A stretch of DNA of 64,000 nt. Origin: Heterohyrax brucei. Its lineage: Eukaryota; Chordata; Mammalia; Hyracoidea; Procaviidae. Made by a program: the position numbers and the translations under genes. The notes under the pieces were generated by a model. It was not told the origin of the DNA. It did no database searches and worked only from the letters and a program-made list of their open reading frames with translations. Shown here in pieces: positions 44,766 through 54,240 of this stretch; positions within the stretch are counted from its first letter, which is position 1; every line of letters begins with the position of its first letter. Where the stretch lies: positions 101,896,171-101,960,170 of the forward strand of contig CM053144.1 of NCBI GenBank assembly GCA_028571685.1, in the 5' to 3' direction.

Positions 44766-47461
44766 ACAAAAGAAGATACAAATAACCCGATTAAGAAATG
44801 AGTTGGGAGATATTACAACAGACCCATCTGAAATAAAATATATCATAACAGAATACTATGAAAAGCTATACTCTGACAGGTTTGAAAACCTAGGGGAAAT
44901 GGACAAATTTCTAGATTCATATGACTCACCAAGACTATCACAAGAAGAAACAGATCAACTTAATAAATCTATCACAACGGAAGAGATTGAAAAAGTCATT
45001 GAAAATCTACCAACCAAAAAAAGTCCTGGCCCAGACGGCTTCACTGGAGAATTCTACCAAACTTTTAGAGAAGAATTAACTCCAATACTAATGAGGCTAT
45101 TTCATACCATAGAAAGAGATGAAATACTTCCAAATTCCTTCTATGAAGCCAGCATAACCCTGACACCCAAACTAGGGAAAGATCCCACAAAAAAAGAAAA
45201 TTACAGACCAATATCACTGATGAATCTAGATGCAAAAATCTTCAACAAAATTCTAGCAATAGAACTCAACAGCATATAAAAACAATCATTCATCATGATC
45301 AAGTTGGTTTCATTACAGAGATGCAAGGCTGGTTCAACATCAGAAAAACAATTAATGTAATCAACCATATTAATAACACAAAAGATAAAAATCACCTGAT
45401 TTTGTCACTTGATGCAGTAAAGGCATTTGACAAAGTTCAACATTCATTCATGCTTAAAACTCTCAGAAAAATAGGAATAAAAGGGAAATTCCTCAATATA
45501 ATCAATAGCATATATGCAAAGCCAACTGCTTTCATCATCCTGAATGGTGAAAGACTGAAAGAATTTCCTTTGAGAACGGGAACTAGACAAGGATGCCCGC
45601 TCTCACCACTTCTATTCAACATTGCCCTAGAAGTTCTAGCCAGAGCAATTAGACAAGACAAAGAAATAAAAGGCATCTGTATTGGCACTGAAGAAGTAAA
45701 GATTTCCCTCTTTGCAGATGATATGATTGTTTATACAGAAAATCCAAAGAAATCCATAAGTAAACTATTAGAGCTAATACAAGAATTCAGTAAAGTATCA
45801 GGATACAAGATAAACATAACTAAATCAGTAGTATGGATTCCTTCATACCAACAATGAAATTATTAATGAAAAAAATCACCAAATCAACTCCATTTACTAT
45901 AGCCCCCCAAAAGATAAAATACCTAAGAATAAATCTACCTAGAGAAATGAGATCTTTACAGAGAAAACTACAAGACATTGCTATAAGAAACTAGGAGGGA
46001 CTTACATAAGTGGAGTAATCTTCCCTGCTCATGAATAGGAAGACTCAATATTGTGAAAATGTCTATTTTGCCCAAAGCACTCTATTTATATAAAGCAATC
46101 CCAATACAAATTCCAGTGACATTTTTTAATGAGATGGAAAAACAAATTATCAGCTTTATTTGGAAAGTGAAGAAACCCCGAATAAGTAAAGCACTACTGA
46201 AAAAGAAGAACATGCTGGAAGACCTCTCACTACCTGACTTTAAAACCTATTACACTGCCACAGTAGTCAAAACAGCCTGGTATTGGTACAAAAAGCGACA
46301 TATAGACCAATGGAACAAAGTAGAGACCCCAGAGATGTCACTAGCCTCTTATGAACAGCTGATATTTGACAAAGGTCCTAAGATTTTGAACTGGGGTAAG
46401 AACAGTCTCTTTAACAAATGGTGCTGGCATAACTGGATATTCATCTGCAAAAAATTGAAACAAGACCCATATGTCACACCTATACAAAAACCAACTCAAA
46501 TTGGATAAAAGACCTGAATATAAAAACTAAAACAATAAAGCTCATCCAAGATTAGAGTCAACAATGGATGTTTTAATATGCAATATAGACAGACTTCAAA
46601 ATCTGACAAAAAAAAACACATTCATCAGAAGAGAAAATAGATAAATGGGAATTAATAAGAATCAAACACTTCTGCTTATCCAAAGACTTCATCAAAAGAA
46701 TTAAAAGACCACCTACAAAATGGGAAAAAATATTTGGCAACTCTACGTCAGACTGACACCTGATCTCCATAATCTATAAGGTTCAACAAAATATCAATAA
46801 GAAAAAGACAAATCATCCAATTAAGCGATGGGCAAAGGAGATGGACAGACACTTCTCTAAAGAAGAGATCCAGGCAGCCAAAAAGCAAATGCAGACATGT
46901 TCACGATCATTAATTATTACAGAAATTCAAATCAAGATGACAATGAGATACCACCTCACTCCAACAAGATTGGCCATGATCCAAAAAACGCAAAACAATA
47001 AATGTTGGAGAGGCTGTGAAGAGATTGGAACTCTTCTTCACTGTTGGTGGGATTGCAGAATGGTGCAACCTGTTTGGAAAGCAATTTGGCATTACCTTAA
47101 AATAATGGATATAGATATATCATTTAACCCAGTAATTCCTCTGCTCGGAATATATCCTACAAAATCAAGGCCATTCACACCAACTGCTACATGCACATGA
47201 ATGTTCACTGCAGCACAGTCCACAATAGCAAAAAGTTGGAATCAATCCATATGCCCAACAACAGAAAACTGGATGGGTAAACTTTGGTATATATACTCCA
47301 TGGAGTACTATACACTGATAAAGAACAACGATGATAGCAGAAAACATCTCTCAATTTGGTCTCAACTGAAGGACATTATGTTGAGTGAAACTAGTCAGCG
47401 ACAGGAGGACAATTATTATATGAGACCCCACAATAAAAACTTAAAAGCATACTCATAGATA
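44766..47461 (+). pseudogene. L1 ORF2 remnant (RT to C-terminus)
   Basis: Encodes the C-terminal two thirds of L1 ORF2, the reverse transcriptase used for target-primed copying. In order: the RT entry at 44900-45280 ([31 protein letters not shown]), the palm at 45321-45857 with [14 protein letters not shown] and catalytic FADD at about 45711-45722, the thumb at 46053-46508 ([14 protein letters not shown]), and the cysteine-rich end at 46841-47200 (NKCWRGCEEIGTLLHCWWDC). The last frame ends at 47458. About five frame breaks remain, far fewer than in the 8.4-kb copy, so it is younger, but still dead. Confidence 0.92.
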
Positions 47462-47705
47462 ACAGAAAAGACTCTTTGACGGCTACAAGGGTGGGGAGGG
47501 TGAGAGGGTGGGAAGGCGAGGGGTGAGGGTTTAGACTAGATAATTGTTAGAAATTTGGTAGAGTGAAATTGGTGACAATACACATTAGTAAGAAGATCAA
47601 TATTAATGGGACTTCAACACAACTTGTGTACTCCTCCTCTCTTAACCCAATATTGTAAGCACAGAGTACGTACACTTTCATTTTTTTATTTAATAAAAAA
47701 GAAAG
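44766..47705 (+). repeat. L1 LINE, 5'-truncated, short-3'UTR type
   Basis: A 2.9-kb forward L1 inserted in the ERV-L fossil. It starts inside ORF2 just before the RT domain and ends in a short 3'UTR of about 240 bp with a G-rich patch (GGGTGGGGAGGGTGAGAGGG) and the tail TTTTTATTTAATAAAAAAG. The same 3' end is present in reverse at 23040. No confident target duplication is seen. It is the least decayed long L1 here. Confidence 0.92.
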
Positions 47706-48040
47706 AAAGAACTAAGCAGTTCTTTTACAAGACCAGTGTATCATATCTCCTCCTGTATCACACTTTGTACTTCATCTTTTAGTGTTCACTGCAACATTAC
47801 TCTAGTTACAGGCCTAGATCTAAAAGTGGGTGGTGGGAATGTACTCTGAGAACCTTCAGCAATGTTTTATAAAGGATATTCCTCAGTCAATGCCTCATGC
47901 AATGACTTAGATGCTGACCCAGGCAATGACTCAAAGGAATTTCAGACACAGCTGAATATAATCTCCTCAGATGAGAACGAAGAGGCCAATAATTCCACTG
48001 TGGAGAATGACTTAGCAGACAAACACGGAGTAATCTCTTC

Positions 48041-48052
48041 GGGGGGGGGGGG
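48041..48052. repeat. Poly(G) run
   Basis: Twelve consecutive G, followed by AGGGTTAG. An uncommon mononucleotide run in an AT-rich window, and a likely sequencing or slippage hot spot. Confidence 0.85.
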
Positions 48053-48698
48053 AGGGTTAGTTCTGCTGGTAGGATTCAGTGATTCAGTGAAATTTAGGGG
48101 CTCAGTGTCCCCAGCTTCCTGATTATTAGCCTAATTTTCCCCATCTCAAGTTTGAAGAGCTCATTTCTTCCCAATCAATGACCTTACTTTGACTTCAGAC
48201 ACCATTGGATATTGAGAATTTAACTGATTTGGTAATTCAGACATGCTTACACAAGACAGGATTTGTTTGGGGGCAGAATCAGCTACAAGAAGTCAATCTT
48301 TCTTTTGGGACGTAAGTGACAACTTTGAGACCTTGATGCAACCATTAAACTGCGATTCTGAGGCCCTGAGCTCATCTCTCTTCTTCCTCCACTTTGTTTA
48401 GTGAGAATGGGACCAACCAGCTTCCCTATACTTCTCATTCTGACGAAAGTGTAGAAAATATAATCAAACATATGATTATCCGGAGCCTTGCTTGTCACCA
48501 ATTCTTGATTTACCAGAGTCAATATTTTGCTTATTTTTATTGCCACCTCACACCATGTATTAGCAGTGCCCTCTTTATGACTAGAGGCAGCATCATCAAC
48601 ATCTTTAAGACAAACAAGTCTTGAGAACCAATTTATAACACTCACCCTTACAATTTTATTTCCCAAAAACTATTCTCCGTACCAAATGTGTTAGATTG

Positions 48699-48964
48699 TG
48701 TTAGACTGAGTTCTCCAGAGAAGCAAAATCAAAGACGCCTTACAGAAAAAAAAGGGAGATGTTTATCTGAAGAAAATGGCTTACGAAGTTGCAGCAGCTG
48801 GCAAGTCCCAAGACCGTATGTCAATGTCAGGTAGACAGTTTCCTGACTTATGTAGCTACATTGGCTGACAAATCTCAGGTCAGCTGGCAAGAATGTATGT
48901 CACTGGCTCAAGTTCCAAGAACTGAAGGTTAGATGACGATGAGCTAGATGAAGGATCCAGACCC
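48699..48964 (-). repeat. Type A LTR, right copy, first part (fossil)
   Basis: TGTTAGACTGAGTTCTCCAG, GTTTATCTGAAGAAAATGGC, GGCAAGTCCCAAGACC, GGCTGACAAATCTCAGGTC match the left LTR in order. It stops at an AfroSINE insertion and continues at 50454. Confidence 0.7.
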
Positions 48965-49040
48965 AAGGAGCACCTGGTGGATTCAAACTGCTGACATTTT
49001 GGTTAGCAGACATAGCATTTATCCCTATGCCACCAGGGAA
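48965..49040 (-). repeat. AfroSINE fragment
   Basis: AAGGAGCACCTGGTGGATTC, AACTGCTGACATTTTGGTTAG, CCACCAGGGAAGCC: head half of a reverse AfroSINE. It is placed head to head with the next, forward copy. Confidence 0.82.
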
Positions 49041-49142
49041 GCCAAAGCCAAATCTGCTAACCAAAAGGTTGCCAATTCAAGTCCACCAGGTTTGCCTTAG
49101 AAATTCTACAGGGCAATTCTACTCTGTCCTATCGGGTCACTC
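49041..49142 (+). repeat. AfroSINE, left part, split by mariner
   Basis: CTGCTAACCAAAAGGTTGCC, GGGCAATTCTACTCTGTCC and TATCGGGTCACTC. The SINE breaks off exactly at the TATGAGTC word of the family and resumes as TATGAATTGAACTGATTC at 50416. Confidence 0.88.
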
Positions 49143-50415
49143 TGAGGTCTGACAATTAAGTTTGCAAACTTGCCTCTGCACACTTACATTGGCAACACTG
49201 TACAACAAGTCAGTATATCAGTGGTATATCAGTGTCTCACAGCTGTGTTTGTGTCAACATGTGACAGTGTCTTGATGAGCTGGGTTCATTATTGTTGTGT
49301 GTTTTGGGATGCCATCACAAGAATGTCAGAGCAACAACACTAAATTTTTTATTAACCTTGGCCAGAGCAGAAGTGAAATCAGAGACATGTTAGTCCAATT
49401 TTATGGGAATAATGCCATGAAGAAAACAGCAATGTACAAATGGATTAAATGTTTCTCTGAGGGGAGAGAAAGCAACACTGATGAAGAGAGGTCAAGATGG
49501 CTACTAACAAGCAGAACTGACGAAAACACTGCAAAAATTCATTGAATTGCGTGTCAAAGTCATCTGCTGACTGTGAGAAATATAGGAGACCAAGTAAACA
49601 TGAATAGAGAAACAGGAAAATCTTCACTAAAATTCTTTGCATGAGAAACGTGTGCAAAAATTGTCATGAAAGGGTTCACCAGTAAACAAAAGCAAAGGAG
49701 AGCTGAAGTTTGCCAAGACCTTTTGGAGAGTCAAACTGATGTTCTGGGCCATGTTATCACTGGTGATGACACATGGGTGTACCAACATGATCCTGAAACA
49801 AAGTGTCAAAGTGCACAATGGAAGTCAGCCAATTCTCCACAACCTAATAGTTCCCTCAGTCCAAATCAAGAGTCATAACAATGTTGCTGACCCTTTTTTT
49901 GATATCAGAGGGAGTGTTCATTATGAATTTGGACCAGCTGGACAAACAGCTAACCAAGTTTACCACTTGGAAGCTCTGAAAAGGCTGCATAAAAAGTTAG
50001 ACAAAAACAACCTGAACTTTTCACCAATAGCTCATGGCTCTTGTATCATGACAATGGCTAGCTCACATGGCACTGACTATGAGTTATTAGCCAGTAAACA
50101 AATAACTGTATTGGAATACCCTCCCTATTCACCTGATCTGGCCTCCAGTGACTTTTTTCTTTACCCAACGATAAAGGAAATATTGAAAGGAAGACATTCT
50201 GATGACATTCAGGACATGAAAAGTAATATGACCACAGCTTGGCTGGCCATTCCAGAAAAAGAGTTCCAAAATTTCTCTGAAGGGTGGACTAGGCACTGGT
50301 GTCAGTGAATAGCTCCTGAAGGGGGGGAACTCTGAAGGTGACCATAGTGGTATACAGCAGTGAAGTATGTAGCACCTTTTCTAGGATGAGTTCACAAACT
50401 TAATTGTCAGGCCAC
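49143..50415 (+). mobile_element. Mariner DNA transposon, full length
   Basis: A 1,273-bp Tc1/mariner element with imperfect inverted ends: left TGAGGTCTGACAATTAAG, right end in complement TGTGGCCTGACAATTAAG. It is flanked by TA on the right (50416-50417) and a mutated TA on the left (TC, 49141-49142). It cuts an AfroSINE at a TA. The inside is a transposase remnant. Related ends occur at 26530-27068 and 63874-63941. Confidence 0.92.
49297..50310 (+). pseudogene. Mariner transposase remnant
   Basis: Mariner transposases cut and paste the element at TA sites using a D,D34D catalytic triad. The N-terminal DNA-binding part is at 49297-49545 (FINLGQSRSEIRDMLVQFYG, YKWIKCFSEGRES, DEERSR). The first aspartate lies in HVITGDDTWVYQHDPETK (49757-49810). 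The third lies in EYPPYSPDLASSDFFLYP (50115-50168). The second (usual HDNA) falls near 50045, where the reading frame is disturbed. The frames are split three or four times over a span near the usual 345 codons. It is inactive. Confidence 0.88.
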
Positions 50416-50453
50416 ATATGAATTGAACTGATTCAATGGCAATGAGTTTATAA
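50416..50453 (+). repeat. AfroSINE, right part, split by mariner
   Basis: TATGAATTGAACTGATTC then AATGGCAATGAGTTTATA completes the SINE begun at 49041. Without the mariner the word GTCAC-TATGA is exactly restored. Confidence 0.88.
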
Positions 50454-51045
50454 ACATATACACAGAGAGATTTATATCAAGGAAACAGCTCGGCTTGTGC
50501 AATTGTGGAGGCTGAAATGTCCCAAGCCCTGGATCAGGATAGAGGTTTCATGCAGACACAGAAGCTGGCAAACCCAAGGTCAGCAGGTTGTAGAGTAGAA
50601 TTCTCACTTGCTGACTATGTAGGTCAACAAATCACAAGACGGCAGACAAGACTGCAAAGTTTCTCCTGATTCATGTAGCTGCAGGGGCTAGAAAACCCAA
50701 GATCAGCAGGTCAGGGAGCAGGACTCCCACCTGTAGGCAGTGAAGACTGACAAATCCCAAGATCAATAGGTAAGATGCTAGCTCAAGTCCCAAGAATCAG
50801 AGGTCAGACAATATGGGAGGTCGCTGCTGGATCCACAACATGCCAAAAACCTTGGCAAGGTGAGCAGGAAGGAAGAAGGCTACAGAAGGCAGAGAGATGA
50901 AGGCTGAACGAGCTGCGAGCCCACAGACCCCACCCCCATCGATACCATCTGGCAGATTCCATCATGAGGGAGACCACATTATATAACTGCCAAAACACAG
51001 AGAATCATAGCCTGGCCAAGATGACTCATAATCTTAACCATTACA
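50454..51045 (-). repeat. Type A LTR, right copy, second part (fossil)
   Basis: Continues the LTR from 48964: GAGATTTATATCAAGGAAAC, CTCAAGTCCCAAGAATCAG, CATCATGAGGGAGACCAC, AATCATAGCCTGGCCAAG, ending CCATTACA. Internal words such as GCTGGCAAACCCAAGGTCAG and GACAAATCCCAAGATCAATAG recur, so this LTR has partly repetitive content. Confidence 0.68.
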
Positions 51046-51109
51046 CAGCCCTAGGAAAGTAACACATCCTGCAACTGTTTTTAAGATAAAGACCAAAAAA
51101 AAAAAAAAA

Positions 51110-51494
51110 ACCTAACTGCAACCTACAAGCCCTACACAGTATCATTTCTATCTTTTCAGATTGTTATATGCCATCCTTCCCTTTATTCTCATAAACCAAC
51201 ACTCAGGTCTCCTTCTGTAATGTTTGTTTTCTCCCCTGTCACAGGACCTTTTTGTAATCGAAATGACCATCTCCTCTTCTCTTCTAGCTAAAATATTACT
51301 GAGGATGTAAACTACCCAATTTACCTCACTTTTGTTATTCTGTATTCAAAAGCCTAGAACTACGTTCCTGTTCTTCACCACTCTTAAATTTCTAAACCAT
51401 GCCCTAATTTGTTTGTATTTCAGTTTTTTCTTTCACTTCTACTAGAATACAGCTTCATCATGGCAGAAGCCTTGCTTTTCCAATATATTCCAGT
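51110..51494 (+). repeat. L2 LINE, 3' part
   Basis: CTACAAGCCCTACACAGTATC, CTGTCACAGGACCTTTTTGT, AATTTACCTCACTTTTGTTA and CTACTAGAATACAGCTTCATC follow the L2 3' order, more decayed than the copy at 32480. It is preceded by an A17 run at 51093-51109. Confidence 0.6.
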
Positions 51495-51655
51495 GTGTTT
51501 TGTGTGTGCATGTTAGAAAACGTGAGTAAGAAAATATACAAAAATGTTAACAGTAGTAATCTTTAGGTGATAGGTTTATGCATGATACTTTTCCTTCTTT
51601 ATATTTCTTTCTATCATGCACTTTACAGAATGATACGTATTTATTTACAATCAGA
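51495..51655 (+). repeat. Old L1 3'UTR fragment
   Basis: AAAATGTTAACAGTAGTAATC then TTTAGGTGATAGG, TTTCCTTCTTTATATTTC and TACGTATTTATTTACAATCAG match the 3'UTR end of old L1M elements ('aatgttaacagtggttatctctgggtg'). Confidence 0.6.
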
Positions 51656-51986
51656 CAAGATCAGTAAGTGTTAAATGCCTAATCAACTGAATTTCTGAGG
51701 TTATGCCTACCAGCTAACTACACCACATACGTATGGACTACAAAGGACTATCAGAAAAAAGGAAGAAAACTAGCAACATGAAAGAGAGAGACTACAATAA
51801 AATTACACAACAATTAACCACAGAGAAAAAGATCTTTTTAAAGAACGTGAAAAGCTGAATTCTTATCCTCAGAGATATTTGGGGGCTACTGTTTTTTTTT
51901 TTTTTTTTTAATAACAAACTGCTATAAAAATGAAAAGGAATATATATTATGTATGTATGTACATATATATTTGCTATATATATTTT
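51656..51986. other. Unassigned; poly(T) and AT repeats
   Basis: No gene seen. A poly(T) run of about 20 at 51892-51911 and a TATGTATGTACATATATAT patch before the AfroSINE. The left half may be more old L1. Confidence 0.4.
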
Positions 51987-52146
51987 GGGAAACTCTGGTG
52001 GCCTAGTGGTTAAGTGTTATGTCTGCTAACCAAAAGGTCAGCAGTTCAAGTCTGCCAGGCATCCCTTGAAAACTCTATGAGGCAGTTCTACTCCGTCTTA
52101 TAGGGTTGCTATGAGTCGGAATCCATTCAATAGCAATGGGTTTATA
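51987..52146 (+). repeat. AfroSINE, short form
   Basis: GGAAACTCTGGTGGCCTAGTG, AAAGGTCAGCAGTTCAAGTC, TATAGGGTTGCTATGAGTCG, AATAGCAATGGGTTTATA; complete and among the least decayed SINE copies. Confidence 0.93.
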
Positions 52147-52189
52147 TTTGCAAAAAAGGTAGTGGATAAGCTGCATAATAGAATACACA

Positions 52190-52655
52190 CAACTGAAGTT
52201 GAGGGGCCTAAAAAGAATAAATCAAGGCAACTCCCAAAATAGAGAGGACGTTTAATGTAATATAAAGTATGAGAGATAAATTAATACACTTAAAGGATAA
52301 TCCAGGTGGTCTAATCTATATCCAAGAAGAATCTGAGGAAAAGATCGCAAAGGCTATGTAGGGAAAGGAAATCAAAAAGAAATTTTAGAAGAAAATTTCT
52401 CTGAACCAGAGACAAAGACATATCTTCAGATATGAAGGAGTCACCAAAATTCAAAAAATGTGGGGGGGAGGGCAATTTAAGCTACAAACCCAGACTTGTG
52501 AAGAAAGAAGGGAGAGAAGGAGAGGGGGAGAGAAAGGGAAGGAGGGAGAAAGAAAGAGAAAAGAGAGAGACTAACTCAAAACCTTCCAATTGGGAATACA
52601 AATTATTGAAAAGAATCAGAATTTTAAGAATTTTGAAGGATGCTAACTAACAATG
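52190..52655 (+). repeat. Possible old L1 5'/ORF1-region fragment
   Basis: TTTTAGAAGAAAATTTCTCTG then AACCAGAGACAAAGACATATC and TCAGATATGAAGGAGTCACC resemble the 'gaagaaataatggctgagaattttcc...aaagacatgaatcctcag' tract of old L1s. A GGGA/GAAA purine patch occupies 52500-52570. Confidence 0.4.
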
Positions 52656-52656
52656 A

Positions 52657-52827
52657 GGAAACCCTGGTGGTGTAGTAGCTCAAAGCTACCTCTGCTAACC
52701 AAAAAGTCAGCGCTTCAAATATACCAGGTACTCCTTGGAAACTATGGGGCAGTTCTACTCTATCCTATAGGGTTGTTATGAGTCAGAATTGACTCAACTG
52801 CAATGGGTTTGGTTTGGGTTTGGAGTG
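52657..52827 (+). repeat. AfroSINE, short form
   Basis: GGAAACCCTGGTGGTGTAGTAG, AAAAAGTCAGCGCTTCAAAT, ACTCTATCCTATAGGGTTG, TGCAATGGGTTTGGTTTGGG; complete. Confidence 0.94.
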
Positions 52828-52879
52828 AACAATGAAGTATTATTTTAAAGTTTATGAGGGAAAATGATCTTGAACTTAA

Positions 52880-53318
52880 GTTGTTTTTTTTGTTTTTTGT
52901 TTTATGTTTTTAATTTTCTATTGCGATTGAAAGTTTATGATCCAAGTCAGTTTGTCATGCAAAACCCCAAGCACCAGCCTTTATATAACTCTATCTGTCC
53001 TCTCACTCTGTGACACCACACTCATCCCCTCCACTCTTTACTTTTAGTATCCACTCAACCAACACCTATTCCCTCCTCTCCAACATCTCCTGTACTCTCT
53101 AAAAAGAGACCAGTTGGATAGCCTCACATACATATTAAATGATAAAGTACACACACCACCTACATCACTCTGTGTCCCTTAACCAGTCCAATCTTTGTCT
53201 AAAGTGTTGGCTGAATTCAATGCTGGTCTCAGATCTGGGCTAACAGTAAGTCCAGGTGCCATGTTCCAGGGACCCTCCAGGCTTTTGGACCATCAAGACT
53301 CGTCCTAATAGAGTTAAA
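52880..53318 (-). repeat. L1 3'UTR, long type
   Basis: Reverse L1 tail: poly(T), then AAAGTTTATGATCCAAGTCAG, AACCAGTCCAATCTTTGTC, AGATCTGGGCTAACAG, GGCTTTTGGACCATCAAGAC. It matches the 3'UTR at 21700-22100. 5'-truncated to about 0.44 kb. Confidence 0.88.
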
Positions 53319-53796
53319 CCTAAAATATTTTAACCAACTAAATCAATCTATTTCCAAAATCAATTTTACAATTTATTTGATTATTCTAGGTTTTGGTGGT
53401 ACAGCAGTAAACACAAAGTTATAAATCCTTCCCCTCATGCAGCTGATATTCTAGTGAAGGGACAGAAGAAGAGCGATAAATAAGTAGACTATTTAAATTG
53501 CCAGAAACCAAGCAGGGAAGCAGGGATAGGGAAGGCAAGGAGGCAATTTGATACAGTGTGATCAGGGCAGTCTCACTAAGAACACAATACCTGAGTCAAG
53601 ACCTGGAAGAAGTGTGAATCTGGCCATTCAGATGTTTCTGGGGAGAGTGTTACCACCAAGGGAATGGCAGGTGAGTGTTCAACATAGACGCTGAGGTAAG
53701 TGCATGCTTGTTGTGTTTCCAACGGTCCAGAACAATAAAGAAAGTCAATGTGGCTAGAAGAAAGTAAACCAGGAAACAAATCTATAGGTGCTATTA

Positions 53797-53957
53797 GCCG
53801 AAAAGCTACTGCCATCAAGTAGGTTCTGATTCATAGTGACCCTACAGGTCACAGTAGAACTGCCACACACAGCTCGTGAGGAGCACTTGGCCTATTTGAA
53901 CTGCCACCCTTCTGGCTAACATAGGTAGCACTTAAGCACTATGCCACTGGTGTTTCC
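53797..53957 (-). repeat. AfroSINE, short form, in L2
   Basis: CTACTGCCATCAAGTAGGTTC, ATAGTGACCCTACAGGTCAC, CACCCTTCTGGCTAACATAG, GCCACTGGTGTTTCC; reverse strand, complete. Confidence 0.92.
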
Positions 53958-54240
53958 AGGGGCTATTAACCCACCAATAAAGCATCAGCTTGGGCTCAGT
54001 AAAAAAGAGGAAGCTGCAACAGTTTTAAACTATCATTCTAGTGATGTTCTGAAAACAAAGCTGATCAAGTGCAGACTCAGAGAAGCTAAGTAGGTATTTA
54101 GTACAATAATCAAGACTAGAGATGGGTGATAGAGAGTCAAACCAGAATGGTAATAAAGAAAGTAAGATGGATTTAGAATCCAGGTATATTTTGGAGGTAA
54201 AGCTAACAGAAATCAAATGCAACTTTTGGCATGAGCAACT

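Larger units (their letters stand above)
40767..48698 (-). pseudogene. ERV-L-class internal region (fossil)
   Basis: Reverse-strand internal part. The part near 41250-41690 recalls the integrase end and dUTPase-like region of ERV-L; 42040-44740 recalls the rest of the polymerase region; 47706-48690 would be the gag side. A short stretch near 48671-48686 looks like the leucine-tRNA-type primer site of this class. Five later elements lie inside it. Broken many times over, no coding capacity. Confidence 0.7.
39781..51045 (-). mobile_element. ERV-L-class provirus fossil, multiply nested
   Basis: A reverse-strand fossil of class III ERV-L/MaLR kin with related LTRs at both sides (39781-40250 and 48699-51045 after insertions). 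Between them are internal segments that recall a primer-binding area, gag-like, polymerase/integrase and dUTPase-like parts. Later insertions (solo LTR, AfroSINEs, RTE1, L1, mariner) add about 6 kb; the remaining 5.2 kb fits an old ERV-L-class element. It is heavily broken, with dozens of disruptions. Likely age: early placental or older, from the layers above it and the LTR divergence. Confidence 0.75.

Noticed and set aside
44749-45857. Two 176-178 codon frames with reverse-transcriptase motifs, the longest intact RT frames
   Set aside because: They are ORF2 fragments of a truncated L1 with further frame breaks downstream, not a host gene or a new RT system.
49739-50308. 189-codon frame, the longest in the window
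   Set aside because: It is the C-terminal part of a mariner transposase remnant; upstream parts lie in other frames, so it is not a gene.
39776-51050. Five-base target duplication around the ERV-L-class fossil
   Set aside because: The flanks CGGTC and CAGCC agree at only three of five bases; not claimed.
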